Source of the DNA: Arthrobacter saudimassiliensis
Lineage (GTDB): Bacteria; Actinomycetota; Actinomycetes; Actinomycetales; Micrococcaceae
Reading direction: 5' to 3'
NCBI GenBank assembly: GCA_900016675.1
Contig: LN483070.1
Coordinates: forward strand, 868,001-932,000
Length of the DNA: 64,000 nt
Below the pieces are notes generated by a model, which saw only the letters and a program-made list of their open reading frames with translations, was not told the origin of the DNA and did not search any database. Positions within the stretch are counted from its first letter, which is position 1, and every line of letters starts with the position of its first letter. The translations under genes were made by a program, and so were the position numbers. This document shows positions 51,310 to 59,681 of this stretch, piece by piece.

Positions 51310-52341
51310 ATGGCCATGGGGGACCAAACGGATTTCGTAGCCTACGAATTCAGGGCCACCGAGGCCTGGAAGCGCCGCGACTACGAGTTGGCCGTATCTG
51401 CGGCAGCAGCAGGTGCATCTGAGGCCCTGAGCGCAGGGTCGAGCGAGGGTGCCGCCCGGCTACTCCTTCTGCAGGCGCAGGTTGAATTCGATACCGGTCA
51501 ATACGACCATGTCCTGGAGGCCGTTGAGGCCCTGCTTGCGCTTGGTGTGGACGATGCCTCGCTCCGGATGCAGGCGCAGAAATACAAGGCTTTGGTGCTG
51601 CAAACCACCGGTCATATGGAAGAGGCCGTCGCTGTGGCCCGCGAGTCCATTGCTGAGGCTTACCGGGACCCGGTGGGCCGACGCCAATCCATGGATCTGC
51701 ATTGGGTCCTGATTGCCGTCCTTGCGGAAAGCGGGCGGCTGGCAGAAGCATGGGATGCCTCTTTGGAATTGGCTGACCTGGCCGAGGGATCGGTAGACCA
51801 GCAAGCTGCCGGAAAATCGTACTGGGCCGTGGGAAACACGGCGTTCCTGACTGGGCGCATCGAGGAAGCTGAGCATTTTCACAGGCTGGCAGCGGAGAAT
51901 CTGTCCCGTCATCGCGACGTCAATGGTTGGGCCTTGTTCAACAAAGCCAGTGCCAACATGCGCCTGCACTCCGGGCTGGTCAACGAGAAGACCCTGGACT
52001 GCATCGTGCGGGCGGAACTGGCTATCTCCGTGACCGGCGGCAACGCCAGGGATCAGCTTGAGGTGGCGCTCCTAAGGGCACATTGGGACATTCTGTCCGG
52101 CGCGCCGAAGGAATCCCTGAAGCGTTTGGACGAGCTCCAGCTGGCGAAAAGGGACGTGCCGGATCTGGTTACTGCCGAATGGTGGTACCTGCGGGCGCTT
52201 GCAACGGAGTACCTCGGAGATTCTCAGGATGCAGCGTTGATGGCCGCGAACGCCGTGGAAATCTATCGAAACAACGGGGCCGAGATACAGCTCATGCGGG
52301 CTCAGGAATTGCTTGACAGGAGTTCGGGAGTGGAATCATAA
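51310..52341 (+). CDS. TPR-repeat protein, possible peptide-binding regulator
   Basis: 343 residues, all helical. TPR-like helix pairs recur through the length ([93 protein letters not shown]). No DNA-binding, membrane or enzymatic domain is visible. AAGGAAAG precedes the ATG. It is divergent from the secreted-peptide gene and followed by STAS-like and GGDEF-EAL genes on the same strand. Rap/RRNPP-type TPR proteins bind secreted peptides, so this is a candidate receptor (inference). It could equally be a plain scaffold. Confidence 0.68.
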   Translation: MAMGDQTDFVAYEFRATEAWKRRDYELAVSAAAAGASEALSAGSSEGAARLLLLQAQVEFDTGQYDHVLEAVEALLALGVDDASLRMQAQKYKALVLQTTGHMEEAVAVARESIAEAYRDPVGRRQSMDLHWVLIAVLAESGRLAEAWDASLELADLAEGSVDQQAAGKSYWAVGNTAFLTGRIEEAEHFHRLAAENLSRHRDVNGWALFNKASANMRLHSGLVNEKTLDCIVRAELAISVTGGNARDQLEVALLRAHWDILSGAPKESLKRLDELQLAKRDVPDLVTAEWWYLRALATEYLGDSQDAALMAANAVEIYRNNGAEIQLMRAQELLDRSSGVES

Positions 52342-52545
52342 TCATCTGTCTCAAGCAGGGCCGGACGCCCATGCCGCGACGAGATCCTGGACCGTCACCT
52401 CAGACCATCCGGGGAGCTGCGGGGCTGGAACTGGTGGTTCGGACCTGCTCATGACACGGTTGCTGGGGGACGACGTGTACGAAGGAACTACAAGGAATAC
52501 CGATTTGGATCGCCAAGCCGCCGGCGTTGCGGGCAGGACTGCCGG

Positions 52546-52965
52546 GTGAATCGGGCAGGTGCGGTTCCAAGCCCTGCGTTGGAGAACCGATCGAGTGGGC
52601 CCAAAGGTGCCTGCCTTACCACTCAGGAGAGCGGTTTTGTGCGGCTGGTGCTGCCAGCCGGAGAGCCCGTAACGGAAGAGCTTGCGTCATTCGCCGCGTT
52701 GGAAGTGGCCCGGCTGGCAAGGGGCGAACGGGCACGGGTGTTGTTGGAACTTGCCGGTGTGGAATCCATCAGCCGTGAAGCCCGCGATGTGTTCGGTTCG
52801 GTCCCCAATCTGGCAGCGGTAGCTGTTCTGGGGGCTGGCCCGGTGGACAAGGTGATTGCCACCTTCCTTATCGGCGGAGGCGTACGCCCGCCCTTTCCCA
52901 CCCGGTATTTTTCCTCGGAGCATAAGGCACGTGTCTGGCTGACGGACATATCTCATGACGGATAG
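52546..52965 (+). CDS. STAS-like (DUF7793-type) small protein
   Basis: 139 residues from the GTG; the true start is uncertain and the folded part begins near residue 28. The central RVLLELAGVESISREARDVF and LAAVAVLGAGPVDKVIATFL match the beta-alpha pattern of STAS-like proteins found next to regulators in actinobacteria. No conserved phospho-serine is evident. Its stop overlaps the GGDEF-EAL start by 11 bp, so the two are coupled and may interact. Family function is unknown. Confidence 0.6.
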   Translation: MNRAGAVPSPALENRSSGPKGACLTTQESGFVRLVLPAGEPVTEELASFAALEVARLARGERARVLLELAGVESISREARDVFGSVPNLAAVAVLGAGPVDKVIATFLIGGGVRPPFPTRYFSSEHKARVWLTDISHDG

Positions 52966-54571
52966 CTCTGGTGCTGCTTCCGTACGTATGAATCGGACGG
53001 AGCTTTCCGAAAGCGAAGAAGGAGCCGACGCGCGTCTTACCCGCGTGGTGGAGGGCATAGTTCGCATCGCCTCCGGTGACCTTGCTACTCCTATTCCCCG
53101 GTCCCGGGCCCGTGACCAGGTTGACGCCGTCATCACAGGCATCAACCTCCTGGCGGAGGAGCTCAACTCCGTCTACCAGGATTTTGAGCAGCGGGTAGAC
53201 GCCCGAACTTCGGAGCTGCGTGCCGCCCATCTGGAGATGGAACGGATGGCGCTCACGGATGCGCTGACCGGGAGCGCCAACCGAACCGCCCTTACACGCC
53301 TGCTTCTGCAGGAGCTGGAAAGCAACGCTGGCCGGCCGGCTGTCCTCATGCTGGACATGGATGCTTTCAAAGACATCAACGACAGCTTCGGGCACCTTGT
53401 CGGCGACAAGGTCCTCAAAAGGGTGGCCGGGCGCGTGATTTCCGCGGTTCCCGAGGAAGCGGTGGTTGCTCGTCTGGGAGGCGACGAGTTCGCGGTGCTG
53501 CTGCCCAACACCGACACCAGGTCTGCATTATCTGTAGCGGAGGACATTCAACACTCCTTCAACAGCGTGATCCGCCTGGAGGAGCTGGACGTCTGGCCTC
53601 GTGCCAGCATAGGAGTCCACATGGCCCAGCTGGGTGAGCAGGCCGAGGACATCATGCTCCGCGCCGACGTCGCCATGTACTCCGCGAAGGAACAGGGCCG
53701 GGGCAGAATCGCAGTGTTCGAACCCGTGATGCTCTATGCGCGGCAGCTTCGCCGCCAGACCTCCGCTGAGCTGCGCCACGCCGTGACACGCGGCGAGCTT
53801 TTCCTTGAGTACCAGCCGGTGGTGTCCCTGACCTCCGGGCAGGTTCAGGGCGTGGAGGCGCTGGTGCGCTGGAACCATCCGACCCGCGGGCTCCTCCCGC
53901 CGGGGGAGTTCATTCCGGTGGCCGAGGAAAGTGGCGTGATCGCCGACGTCGGCGCCTGGGTGCTGCAGGCGGCGCTACAGCAGCTGGGCCGGTGGCTGGA
54001 GGACGGGACCGTAGGGCCGGACTTCAGCCTGCGGGTGAACCTGTCGGCCATGGAACTGCAGCGCATCGATTTGGTGGACACGGTCCGCCTGGCGCTGCGC
54101 GGCTGTGGGGCAACGCCCGCAAATCTGATCCTGGAAATCACCGAGAGCGCATTTGTGGCCGGCGGCGACGTCGAGACCTACAGCCTGAAGGCCCTGAGCG
54201 CCCTGGGCGTACGGATCGAAATCGACGACTTCGGGACCGGTTACTCCTCCATCAGCTACCTGCGCCGGCTCCCGGCGTCGACCGTCAAGGTGGACCGGGC
54301 GCTCATCAAGGACATCGCGGAGGACGAGCAGCAGCTGGAGTTCGTGTCTGCTGTGCACGGACTGATCCGGGCCGCCGGCATGGATGCGGTCTTTGAGGGC
54401 GTGGAAACCCCGGAGCAGGCCCGGCAGCTTCAGCGCATGCAGTGCTGCAGCGGGCAGGGGTACTACTTCAGCCGGCCCCTCAGCACAGAGGCGGCCACGG
54501 AGCTGCTCCGCAGCGGCGCCCGGCTGCCCATGGCGCAGTCCGCCGCTGAACACGCGTCTGCTGCAGGCTGA
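52955..54571 (+). CDS. GGDEF-EAL c-di-GMP signalling protein
   Basis: 538 residues, cytosolic. A HAMP-like/coiled-coil N-terminus (about 28-95) precedes a GGDEF domain with intact GGDEF at 175-179, and an EAL domain with EAL at 301-303, EITESA, DDFGTGYSS, VDRALI and EGVETPEQ. Both catalytic sites look complete, so the protein may make and break c-di-GMP. The RxxD inhibitory site five residues before GGDEF is absent (PEEA), so no product inhibition of that kind. No membrane helix or PAS domain is present; input probably comes from the STAS-like or TPR partner. Confidence 0.9.
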   Translation: MTDSSGAASVRMNRTELSESEEGADARLTRVVEGIVRIASGDLATPIPRSRARDQVDAVITGINLLAEELNSVYQDFEQRVDARTSELRAAHLEMERMALTDALTGSANRTALTRLLLQELESNAGRPAVLMLDMDAFKDINDSFGHLVGDKVLKRVAGRVISAVPEEAVVARLGGDEFAVLLPNTDTRSALSVAEDIQHSFNSVIRLEELDVWPRASIGVHMAQLGEQAEDIMLRADVAMYSAKEQGRGRIAVFEPVMLYARQLRRQTSAELRHAVTRGELFLEYQPVVSLTSGQVQGVEALVRWNHPTRGLLPPGEFIPVAEESGVIADVGAWVLQAALQQLGRWLEDGTVGPDFSLRVNLSAMELQRIDLVDTVRLALRGCGATPANLILEITESAFVAGGDVETYSLKALSALGVRIEIDDFGTGYSSISYLRRLPASTVKVDRALIKDIAEDEQQLEFVSAVHGLIRAAGMDAVFEGVETPEQARQLQRMQCCSGQGYYFSRPLSTEAATELLRSGARLPMAQSAAEHASAAG

Positions 54572-54588
54572 CCTCGCAGGTCAAGGGC

Positions 54589-55146
54589 TCAGCCCCTCCA
54601 GCGCCGGTCCGACGGCGGGGTGTGCGTTCGGGACTGCCAGGCCCAGACAAGCAGAGCACCCAGGCAGGCGCCCAGCGAGTTGGCCAGCACATCCTGCACG
54701 GTGCCGTGCCGGGCGGGGAGCAGCATTTCCTGCACCAGCTCAATGCCGGCCGAGGCGGCGGCGCCCCACAGGGCGGCGCTCCACGCCCATCGCCTCCCAA
54801 GCCAGACAGCGCCCAGCAGGCCCAGCGGGACGAACAGGGCGACGTTCGCGGCCGCTTCCACCAGCCCGTAGTCGACCCAGTCCGGCGCGCCGCGGCGGTG
54901 CAGCGCGGCCAGCACCCGGGCCAGCGGGCCGGCAAGCCCGCCGTCCACCGGGCCAGGCCACAGCGCGACCACGGCGAGGGCCAGGATGTAGGGGACCAGC
55001 AGCACGGAGGCCCGGCCTCGACCGCGGCGGGCAGGGCGGAGCCGCGTTCGGGCCGCCTCACGCCGTCCGGCACTGCGGCGGGCGGCGCCGCGCAGCCGCG
55101 TGTCGCCGTTGCCGGCCACGTCCACCGGGTCCTGTTCCTTGAGCAT
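54589..55146 (-). CDS. VanZ-family membrane protein
   Basis: 185 residues. The N-terminal 50 are Arg-rich and cytosolic. Four or so membrane helices follow, with the VanZ pattern FVPLGLLGAV, SAGIELVQEMLLPARHGTVQDVLANSLGACLGALL. VanZ gives low-level teicoplanin resistance in enterococci, but most actinobacterial members have no known role. The ATG at 55146 has AAGGA ten bases upstream. The end of the gene is 17 bp from the GGDEF-EAL stop, in convergent orientation. Confidence 0.8.
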   Translation of the reverse strand: MLKEQDPVDVAGNGDTRLRGAARRSAGRREAARTRLRPARRGRGRASVLLVPYILALAVVALWPGPVDGGLAGPLARVLAALHRRGAPDWVDYGLVEAAANVALFVPLGLLGAVWLGRRWAWSAALWGAAASAGIELVQEMLLPARHGTVQDVLANSLGACLGALLVWAWQSRTHTPPSDRRWRG

Positions 55147-55177
55147 GCCAGCACGTCCTTGGATCTGGTGCGGACGT

Positions 55178-55206
55178 GCCGGCCGCTGCAGGTGGCAGCG
55201 GCCGGC
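55178..55206 (-). terminator. Hairpin downstream of the phosphohexomutase gene
   Basis: GCCGGCCGCTGC (55178-55189) pairs perfectly with GCAGCGGCCGGC (55195-55206) around a 5-nt loop. It lies 67 bp beyond the mutase stop on the minus strand and upstream of vanZ. No U-tract. Confidence 0.55.
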
Positions 55207-55272
55207 GCCGTGCGCCGTCAATATGCTGAGCGGAGCGTACCCTGCGGCCGAGCCGGAGAAGAGGGTGGAGGC

Positions 55273-57033
55273 TCAGATACCGAGCGCGGCCCGCACATCG
55301 GCCAGCACGGCGTCCAGCTGCTGGCGGGCGGCGTCGCGGGCGGCCGGCAGCGCGTCGGCGCCGCTCACCGGGCGGATCACCTCGAGGTAGCACTTGAGCT
55401 TCGGCTCGGTGCCGCTGGGCCGGATGATCACCCGGGTGTCGTCTTCGGTCAGGTACAGCAGGCCGTCCGTCGGCGGCAGCGCGGCGCTGCCTTCGGCCAG
55501 GTCGACGGCGGACCGCACGGGGGAGCCGGCGAACGCCGCGGGCGGCTGCTGCCGCAGGGTGGCCATCATCTCGCCCAGCAGCGCAAGGTTGTCCACCCGC
55601 ACCGAGAGCTGGTCGCTGGCGTGCAGGCCGTGGGCCAGGGCCAGGGCGTCCAGCTCGTCGAACAGCGTGCGGCCCTCCGCCTTCAGCGTGGCGGCGAGCT
55701 CGGCGATGAGCAGCCCGGCGGAGATGCCGTCCTTGTCGCGGACCAGGTGCGGGGCGACGCAGTACCCCAGCGCCTCCTCGTAGCCGAAGGTCAGCCCGGG
55801 TACCCGGGAGATCCATTTGAAGCCGGTGAGGGTCTCTTCGTGCCGGAAGCCGGCGGCGTCGGCGATCCGGGCGAGCAGCCGGGAGGAGACGATGGAGTTG
55901 GCGAACACCACCGGCTCATTGGCGGCCTTGCCCCGGAACTTCACGTGCCCGGACTTGATGCGCCGGGTGAGGTGGGCTCCCAGCAGGGCGCCGACCTCGT
56001 CGCCGCGCAGCATCCGCCATTCCCCGGTCGCCGGGTCCTTGGCGGCGACGGCGGCGCGGTCGGCGTCGGGATCGTTGGCAAGCACAATGTCCGCGTCGCG
56101 CTCCCGGGCCAGGGCGAGCGCGAGGTCCAGCGCTCCGGCCTCCTCCGGGTTGGGGAAGGCGACGGTGGGGAAATCCGGGTCGGGGCGGGACTGCTCGGCC
56201 ACCGGAATCACCGGGCCGAACCCGGCGTCGCGCAGCACCGAGACCATGGTCTCGCCGCCGACACCGTGCATCGCCGTATGCACAATCGCCAGGTCACGGC
56301 TCGGGTAGCCCTTGAGGCTGGCCAGGCGGGTGACAGCGTTGATGTAGTCGGCCACCAGCGACTCGGACACCTCGGCCCAGCCCTCGGGGGCGACGTCGAT
56401 GCTCGACAGGGGCTTCCCGTAGTCGATCCGGGCGGCGATCTCCGCATCGTAGGGGGCTACGATCTGGGCGCCCTGGCCGGGGCCCTTGACGGTGTGTCCG
56501 CCCAGGTACACCTTGTAGCCGTTGTCCGCGGCCGGATTGTGGCTGGCGGTGACCATGACGCCGGCGTCGGCACCGAGGGCACGCACCGCGTAGGCGAGCA
56601 CGGGGGTGGGCAGCATGCACGGCAGCACCAGGGTTTCGATACCCGCGGCGGTGAACACCGCGGCGGTCTCCTCGGCGAAGTCGAGGGACTTGCGGCGGCC
56701 GTCGTAGCCGATCACGGCGCTGGGCTGCCAGCGGCCTGCGGAGGCATCGAGCAGGAAATGGGCGAGCCCGTCAGCGGTGCGGCGCACGACGGCGCGGTTC
56801 ATCCGCATCGGTCCCGCCCCCAGGGCGGCACGCAGCCCGGCGGTGCCGAACTCCAGGGTGCCGGAGAAACGGTCCGCCAGCTCGCCCGCCGCATCGGCGG
56901 CTTCCGCCTCACCGCCGTCGAGCCCGGCGAGGAGGTCGCGCAGCTCGCGGGCCGTCTCCGGGTCCGGGTCCTCCCGGGCCCAGGTCCGGGCGGCGGAGGC
57001 CAGGTCGTGCAGTGCGGTGGGGGTGAGGCTCAT
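55273..57033 (-). CDS. Phosphohexomutase (phosphoglucomutase/phosphomannomutase)
   Basis: 586 residues, four-domain alpha-D-phosphohexomutase. Phospho-serine Ser164 lies in VMVTASHNPAADNGYK, the Mg2+ loop is DPDADRAAV, and the phosphate-binding end is IIRPSGTEPKLKCYLEV. Length and FSGTLEFGTAGLR fit the long PgmB-like group that often also acts on pentose-1-phosphates. It lies 72 bp after the purine nucleoside phosphorylase gene, behind a hairpin, so a role in turning ribose-1-phosphate into ribose-5-phosphate is plausible. Start chosen at the second possible ATG. Confidence 0.93.
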   Translation of the reverse strand: MSLTPTALHDLASAARTWAREDPDPETARELRDLLAGLDGGEAEAADAAGELADRFSGTLEFGTAGLRAALGAGPMRMNRAVVRRTADGLAHFLLDASAGRWQPSAVIGYDGRRKSLDFAEETAAVFTAAGIETLVLPCMLPTPVLAYAVRALGADAGVMVTASHNPAADNGYKVYLGGHTVKGPGQGAQIVAPYDAEIAARIDYGKPLSSIDVAPEGWAEVSESLVADYINAVTRLASLKGYPSRDLAIVHTAMHGVGGETMVSVLRDAGFGPVIPVAEQSRPDPDFPTVAFPNPEEAGALDLALALARERDADIVLANDPDADRAAVAAKDPATGEWRMLRGDEVGALLGAHLTRRIKSGHVKFRGKAANEPVVFANSIVSSRLLARIADAAGFRHEETLTGFKWISRVPGLTFGYEEALGYCVAPHLVRDKDGISAGLLIAELAATLKAEGRTLFDELDALALAHGLHASDQLSVRVDNLALLGEMMATLRQQPPAAFAGSPVRSAVDLAEGSAALPPTDGLLYLTEDDTRVIIRPSGTEPKLKCYLEVIRPVSGADALPAARDAARQQLDAVLADVRAALGI

Positions 57034-57073
57034 GTTCCTTGGCTTCTGGGTGGGTTGCGGCGGCAAAAGGGAA

Positions 57074-57097
57074 GGCGCGGAGCCGAAGCTCCGCGCC
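57074..57097 (-). terminator. Terminator of the purine nucleoside phosphorylase gene
   Basis: GGCGCGGAGC (57074-57083) and GCTCCGCGCC (57088-57097) with a CGAA loop; on the minus strand it is followed by TTCCCTTTTG. It starts 9 bp after the stop. Confidence 0.72.
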
Positions 57098-57105
57098 GAC
57101 GCAGT

Positions 57106-57906
57106 CTAGATGCGTCCGATGATCTCGGCCAGCAGCTTGGAGATCCGGGGGCCGGCGGCTTGGCCGGCCTCGATGACCTCCTGGTGGCTCAACGGCACCG
57201 GACTGATGCCCGCCGCCAGGTTGGTCACCAGCGAGATGCCGAACACTTCCATCCCGGCGTGCCGGGCGGCAATGGCCTCCAGGGCGGTGGACATGCCCAC
57301 CAGGTCGGCGCCGATGGTCTTGGCGTAGCGGACCTCCGCCGGAGTCTCGTAGTGCGGGCCGGTGAACTGGGCGTAGACGCCCTCGTCCAGGCTCGGATCC
57401 ACCTCGCGGGCGATGCCGCGCAGCCGGGAGGAGTACAGGTCGGTCAGGTCCACGAACGTGGCGCCCTCCAGCGGAGAGGCAGCGGTCAGGTTGATGTGGT
57501 CGCTGATCAGCACCGGAGTGCCCGGAGCCCAGGCCGGGTTCAGGCCGCCGCAGCCGTTGGTCAGGACCATGGTCCTGGCGCCTGCGGCCGCTGCGGTGCG
57601 CACGCCGTGCACGACAGCGCGCACGCCGCGGCCCTCGTAGTAGTGGGTGCGCGCGCCCAGCACCAGGGCGTTCTTGCCGTCCGGGGTGCGGATGGAGCGG
57701 ATGGTGCCCACATGGCCGGCCACCGCGGGGGCGGTAAAGCCGGGAATGGTGTCGGCCGGGAGGGTGGCGGTCGTTTCGCCGATCAGCTCCGCCGCCTCAC
57801 CCCAGCCGCTGCCGAGCACCAGGGCAAGATCATGCTGTTCCACGCCGGTCTCTGCCGCAATGTGTGCTGCGGCCTGCCGGGCCAGTTCAAAGGGATCGTT
57901 GGTCAC
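57106..57906 (-). CDS. punA: Purine-nucleoside phosphorylase
   Basis: 266 residues, trimeric-type PNP that releases purine base and (deoxy)ribose-1-phosphate. Phosphate site [15 protein letters not shown], the [11 protein letters not shown] segment, [11 protein letters not shown] and the base-binding [14 protein letters not shown] and SLVTNLAAG are all present. GTG start. It shares direction with the phosphohexomutase downstream and is divergent from lpdA. The linkage with a mutase and the nearby deoC makes a nucleoside-salvage neighbourhood. Confidence 0.95.
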   Translation of the reverse strand: MTNDPFELARQAAAHIAAETGVEQHDLALVLGSGWGEAAELIGETTATLPADTIPGFTAPAVAGHVGTIRSIRTPDGKNALVLGARTHYYEGRGVRAVVHGVRTAAAAGARTMVLTNGCGGLNPAWAPGTPVLISDHINLTAASPLEGATFVDLTDLYSSRLRGIAREVDPSLDEGVYAQFTGPHYETPAEVRYAKTIGADLVGMSTALEAIAARHAGMEVFGISLVTNLAAGISPVPLSHQEVIEAGQAAGPRISKLLAEIIGRI

Positions 57907-58022
57907 GGCACCAACTTACCGCCACCCGGGCCTGCTGGCTAAAGCCGGGGGCGGGACCGGCGGGCAAGGTTCCACCGGGCACTGTTTGAGCGCTGTCGAC
58001 GGATGGGACAGAATGGGATGCT

Positions 58023-59423
58023 GTGACGAGCCATCTTGACTTTACTGCCCGCAAACTCGCGATCCTCGGCGGAGGGCCCGGCGGCTACGAGGCCGCCATG
58101 GTCGCCGCGTCCCTCGGAGCCGAGGTGACCGTCGTCGAGCGCAACGGGCTCGGTGGCTCCGCGGTGCTGACCGACGTCGTGCCTTCCAAGACCCTGATCG
58201 CCAGCGCCGACATCATGACCCGCCTGGTGGCTGCGCACAACCTGGGCGTGGAGATGGCCGACGGCTCGCCCGTCGTCGCCGACCTGAAGGTGGTCAACGC
58301 CCGCCTGCTCGCCCTGGCCAAGGAACAGTCCAACGACATCCGCCGAACGCTGGAACGGATGGGCGTGAAGGTGATCATCGGCCAGGGACGGCTGCTGGAC
58401 CACCGCACCATCGAGGCGGTCACCGAGAGCGGCACCGAGACCATCGAGGCGGATGCGCTGCTGATCTCCACCGGCGCCAACCCGCGCGAGCTGGACACCT
58501 CCAAGCCCGACGGCGAACGCATCTTCACCTGGAAGCAGATCTACAACCTGACCGAGGTGCCCGAGCACCTGATCGTCATCGGCTCCGGTGTAACCGGCGC
58601 GGAATTCGCCTCGGCCTACAACGGCCTGGGTACCAAGGTCACGCTGATCTCCAGCCGTGACCGGGTGCTGCCCGGCGAGGACGCCGACGCCGCCGTCGTC
58701 CTGGAGGATGTCTTCCAGGCCCGCGGCATGACCGTGCTGAGCCGCTCCCGTGCCGACAGCGTCAAGAACACCGGCGACGGCGTGCTGGTCACCCTCTCCG
58801 ACGGGCGCACCGTCGAGGGCAGCCACTGCCTCGTCGCCGTCGGCGCCATTCCGAACACGGCCGGCATCGGCCTCGAGGAGGCCGGGGTGCAGCTGGACGA
58901 GCGCGGCCAGATCAAGGTAGACGGCGTCTCCCGCACCACCGCGCCCAACGTCTACGCCGCCGGCGACTGCACCGGCGTGTTCAACCTGGCCTCCGTGGCC
59001 GCCATGCAGGGCCGGATCGCCGTTGCGCACCTGATGGGCGACGGGGTGAAGCCGCTGCGCCTGAAGCAGGTGGCCTCCAACATCTTCACCAGCCCGGAAA
59101 TCGCCTCGGTGGGCGTCTCCGAACAGGACATCGCCGACGGCCGCTACCAGGGCGACGTCATCAAGCTCTCCCTGCACACGAACCCGCGCGCCAAGATGAT
59201 GGACGTGACCGAGGGCTTCGTGAAGATCATCTCCCGCAAGGGCTCCGGCACCGTGATCGGCGGCGTCGTCGTCGGCCCGCGTGCCTCCGAGCTGATCTTC
59301 CCGATCGCCATGGCCGTCACGCACAAGCTGCACGTGGACGACGTGGCGAACACGTTCACGGTGTACCCGTCGCTGACCGGGTCGATCTCGGAGGCGGCAC
59401 GGCGCCTGCACGTGCACATGTAG
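58023..59423 (+). CDS. lpdA: LpdA-like NAD(P)H-quinone dehydrogenase (flavoprotein)
   Basis: 466 residues with the fold of flavoprotein disulfide reductases: FAD motif AILGGGPGGYEAAMVAA, NAD motif VIGSGVTGAEFASAY, VYAAGDCTGV and the dimerisation domain. The redox cysteine pair is missing: where lipoamide dehydrogenases have GGTCLNxGCxPSK, this protein has GGSAVLTDVVPSK (44-56). This is the state of mycobacterial LpdA, which reduces quinones, so the same is likely here. GTG start without a clear ribosome binding site. Confidence 0.9.
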   Translation: MTSHLDFTARKLAILGGGPGGYEAAMVAASLGAEVTVVERNGLGGSAVLTDVVPSKTLIASADIMTRLVAAHNLGVEMADGSPVVADLKVVNARLLALAKEQSNDIRRTLERMGVKVIIGQGRLLDHRTIEAVTESGTETIEADALLISTGANPRELDTSKPDGERIFTWKQIYNLTEVPEHLIVIGSGVTGAEFASAYNGLGTKVTLISSRDRVLPGEDADAAVVLEDVFQARGMTVLSRSRADSVKNTGDGVLVTLSDGRTVEGSHCLVAVGAIPNTAGIGLEEAGVQLDERGQIKVDGVSRTTAPNVYAAGDCTGVFNLASVAAMQGRIAVAHLMGDGVKPLRLKQVASNIFTSPEIASVGVSEQDIADGRYQGDVIKLSLHTNPRAKMMDVTEGFVKIISRKGSGTVIGGVVVGPRASELIFPIAMAVTHKLHVDDVANTFTVYPSLTGSISEAARRLHVHM

Positions 59424-59442
59424 CCTGTTTCTCTTGTGATGC

Positions 59443-59486
59443 CCGACGGCGTCCGCTTTCCTCTTCAGGGGAGCGGGCGCCGTCGG
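59443..59486 (+). terminator. Hairpin terminator after lpdA
   Basis: 15-bp stem, CCGACGGCG-T-CCGCT (59443-59457) with 59472-59486, one G-T pair, 14-nt loop, then CGTTTAA. It lies 20 bp past the lpdA stop. Confidence 0.65.
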
Positions 59487-59598
59487 CGTTTAACGGCTTG
59501 GTGGGGGGCGCGTTTTCCTGGCGCGGGCCAGGTCAGCGTTCGCCCGGCCGTCCCGGTTCTGGCGGGAAAACTCAAATGTTTCAGGGCTCCATCTCATT

Positions 59599-59614
59599 AT
59601 GTGGACACATGTCC
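59599..59614. promoter_or_regulatory. Overlapping palindromes upstream of the MHS transporter gene
   Basis: ATGTG-GA-CACAT (59599-59610) overlaps GGACA-CA-TGTCC (59603-59614), about 70 bp before the transporter start in an AT-richer stretch. Possible operator; another GGAC follows at 59622. Confidence 0.35.
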
Positions 59615-59681
59615 GTATGTTGGACTGCCGGTTTTACGATGATGTCCTGTTCGAACCCGCACTCTCACTGGGAAGACCGCC

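Noticed and set aside
50832-51317. Upstream extension of deoC to 51317
   Set aside because: It would run through the terminator and coding region of the small secreted peptide and adds no aldolase sequence; the family starts at the ATG near 50831.
54622-57942. 1106-codon plus-strand open frame
   Set aside because: It is the antisense of vanZ, the phosphohexomutase and purine nucleoside phosphorylase; its translation is Gly/Arg/His-rich with no motifs. High GC content keeps such shadow frames open.
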